A stretch of DNA of 5,567 nt. It comes from JBKPHS01 sp046729975. GTDB taxonomy: Bacteria; Actinomycetota; Thermoleophilia; Solirubrobacterales; Thermoleophilaceae. This document shows, one piece after another, positions 5,503 to 5,567 of this stretch (the stretch's first letter is position 1; every line of letters begins with the position of its first letter). The notes beneath the pieces were generated by a model, which saw only the letters and a list, made by a program, of their open reading frames with translations, was not told the origin of the DNA and searched no databases. Location: contig JBKPHS010000155.1 in assembly GCA_046729975.1 (NCBI GenBank), forward strand, positions 1 through 5,567. Reading direction: 5' to 3'. The position numbers and the translations under genes are program-made.

Positions 5503-5567
5503 TCGTCGAAACGCAGCCGCAGCACGACCGTGCGGCCGGCGCGGTCGGCGCCGCGCATCCTGCGGGT
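5376..5567 (-). CDS. dinB: DNA polymerase IV (Y-family), C-terminal part, cut by window edge
   Basis: The reverse-strand frame is open from the window edge to TAA at 5378-5376, giving the last 63 residues. The edge begins TRRMRGADRAG, followed by TVVLRLRFDDYKRATRSRTL. This is the little-finger-domain signature of DinB/Pol IV enzymes, which do error-prone translesion synthesis and usually contact the sliding clamp through the extreme C-terminus. After the helix ATRAVLEAARG, family members normally continue with a last amphipathic strand of the type RGLTLVGVAVxNL over about 20 residues. Here the protein ends after a short atypical LGLAPRVALLVLVGG, which includes a TTA leucine codon that is rare in such DNA. 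The tail may be truncated or frameshifted, or naturally divergent. An ATG at 5558 is internal, not the start. The catalytic palm domain lies outside the window. Confidence 0.75.
   Translation of the reverse strand, partial: TRRMRGADRAGRTVVLRLRFDDYKRATRSRTLARPSAATRAVLEAARGLGLAPRVALLVLVGG

Noticed and set aside
1..5567. CRISPR array, tRNA/rRNA, insertion sequence, toxin-antitoxin or phage-defence genes
   Set aside because: I looked for regularly spaced repeats, tRNA-like cloverleaf sequence, terminal inverted repeats, transposase motifs and defence domains and saw none. The genes are ordinary chromosomal families.

Overview
The window is high-GC DNA (roughly two-thirds G+C by eye), with strong GGAGGAG-type ribosome binding sites on some genes, GTG starts and long antisense shadow ORFs. 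The gene families and codon use suggest an actinobacterium, tentatively of the Thermoleophilia/Solirubrobacterales kind. That placement is inference from general character, not from a marker gene.

Layout. Positions 1-62 hold no gene I can support. At 63-87 there is a good match to a SigB/SigF general-stress promoter, followed by a CsbD-family small stress protein (125-313, +), a GC-rich hairpin (355-380) and an AI-2E/PerM-family membrane transporter (435-1568, +). Converging on it from the right are a NarL/FixJ-type response regulator (1666-2301, -) and, 12 nt beyond its stop and in the same frame, a 30-codon ORF for a single-pass membrane microprotein (1561-1653, -). A universal stress protein (2393-2836, +) diverges from the response regulator across a 91-bp gap. 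It converges on a secreted subtilisin-like S8 protease (2871-4184, -). Across a 76-bp gap the protease diverges from an extended-SDR NAD-dependent epimerase/reductase (4261 onward, +). The epimerase runs into the 3' end of a Y-family DNA polymerase IV gene (5376-5567, -, cut by the window edge).

Working together. CsbD, the universal stress protein and the response regulator, with the SigB-like promoter, give the left half the look of a general-stress neighbourhood. The response regulator has no histidine kinase beside it, so it is an orphan here. The protease, epimerase and polymerase IV have no evident functional link to each other or to the stress genes.

I see no clear new multi-gene system. 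The items most worth a second look are the in-frame membrane microprotein after the response regulator stop, the SigB-type promoter at csbD, and the disordered epimerase/dinB junction. At that junction two convergent reading frames overlap at a G6/C6 hairpin, and a one-base indel would change the epimerase C-terminus.
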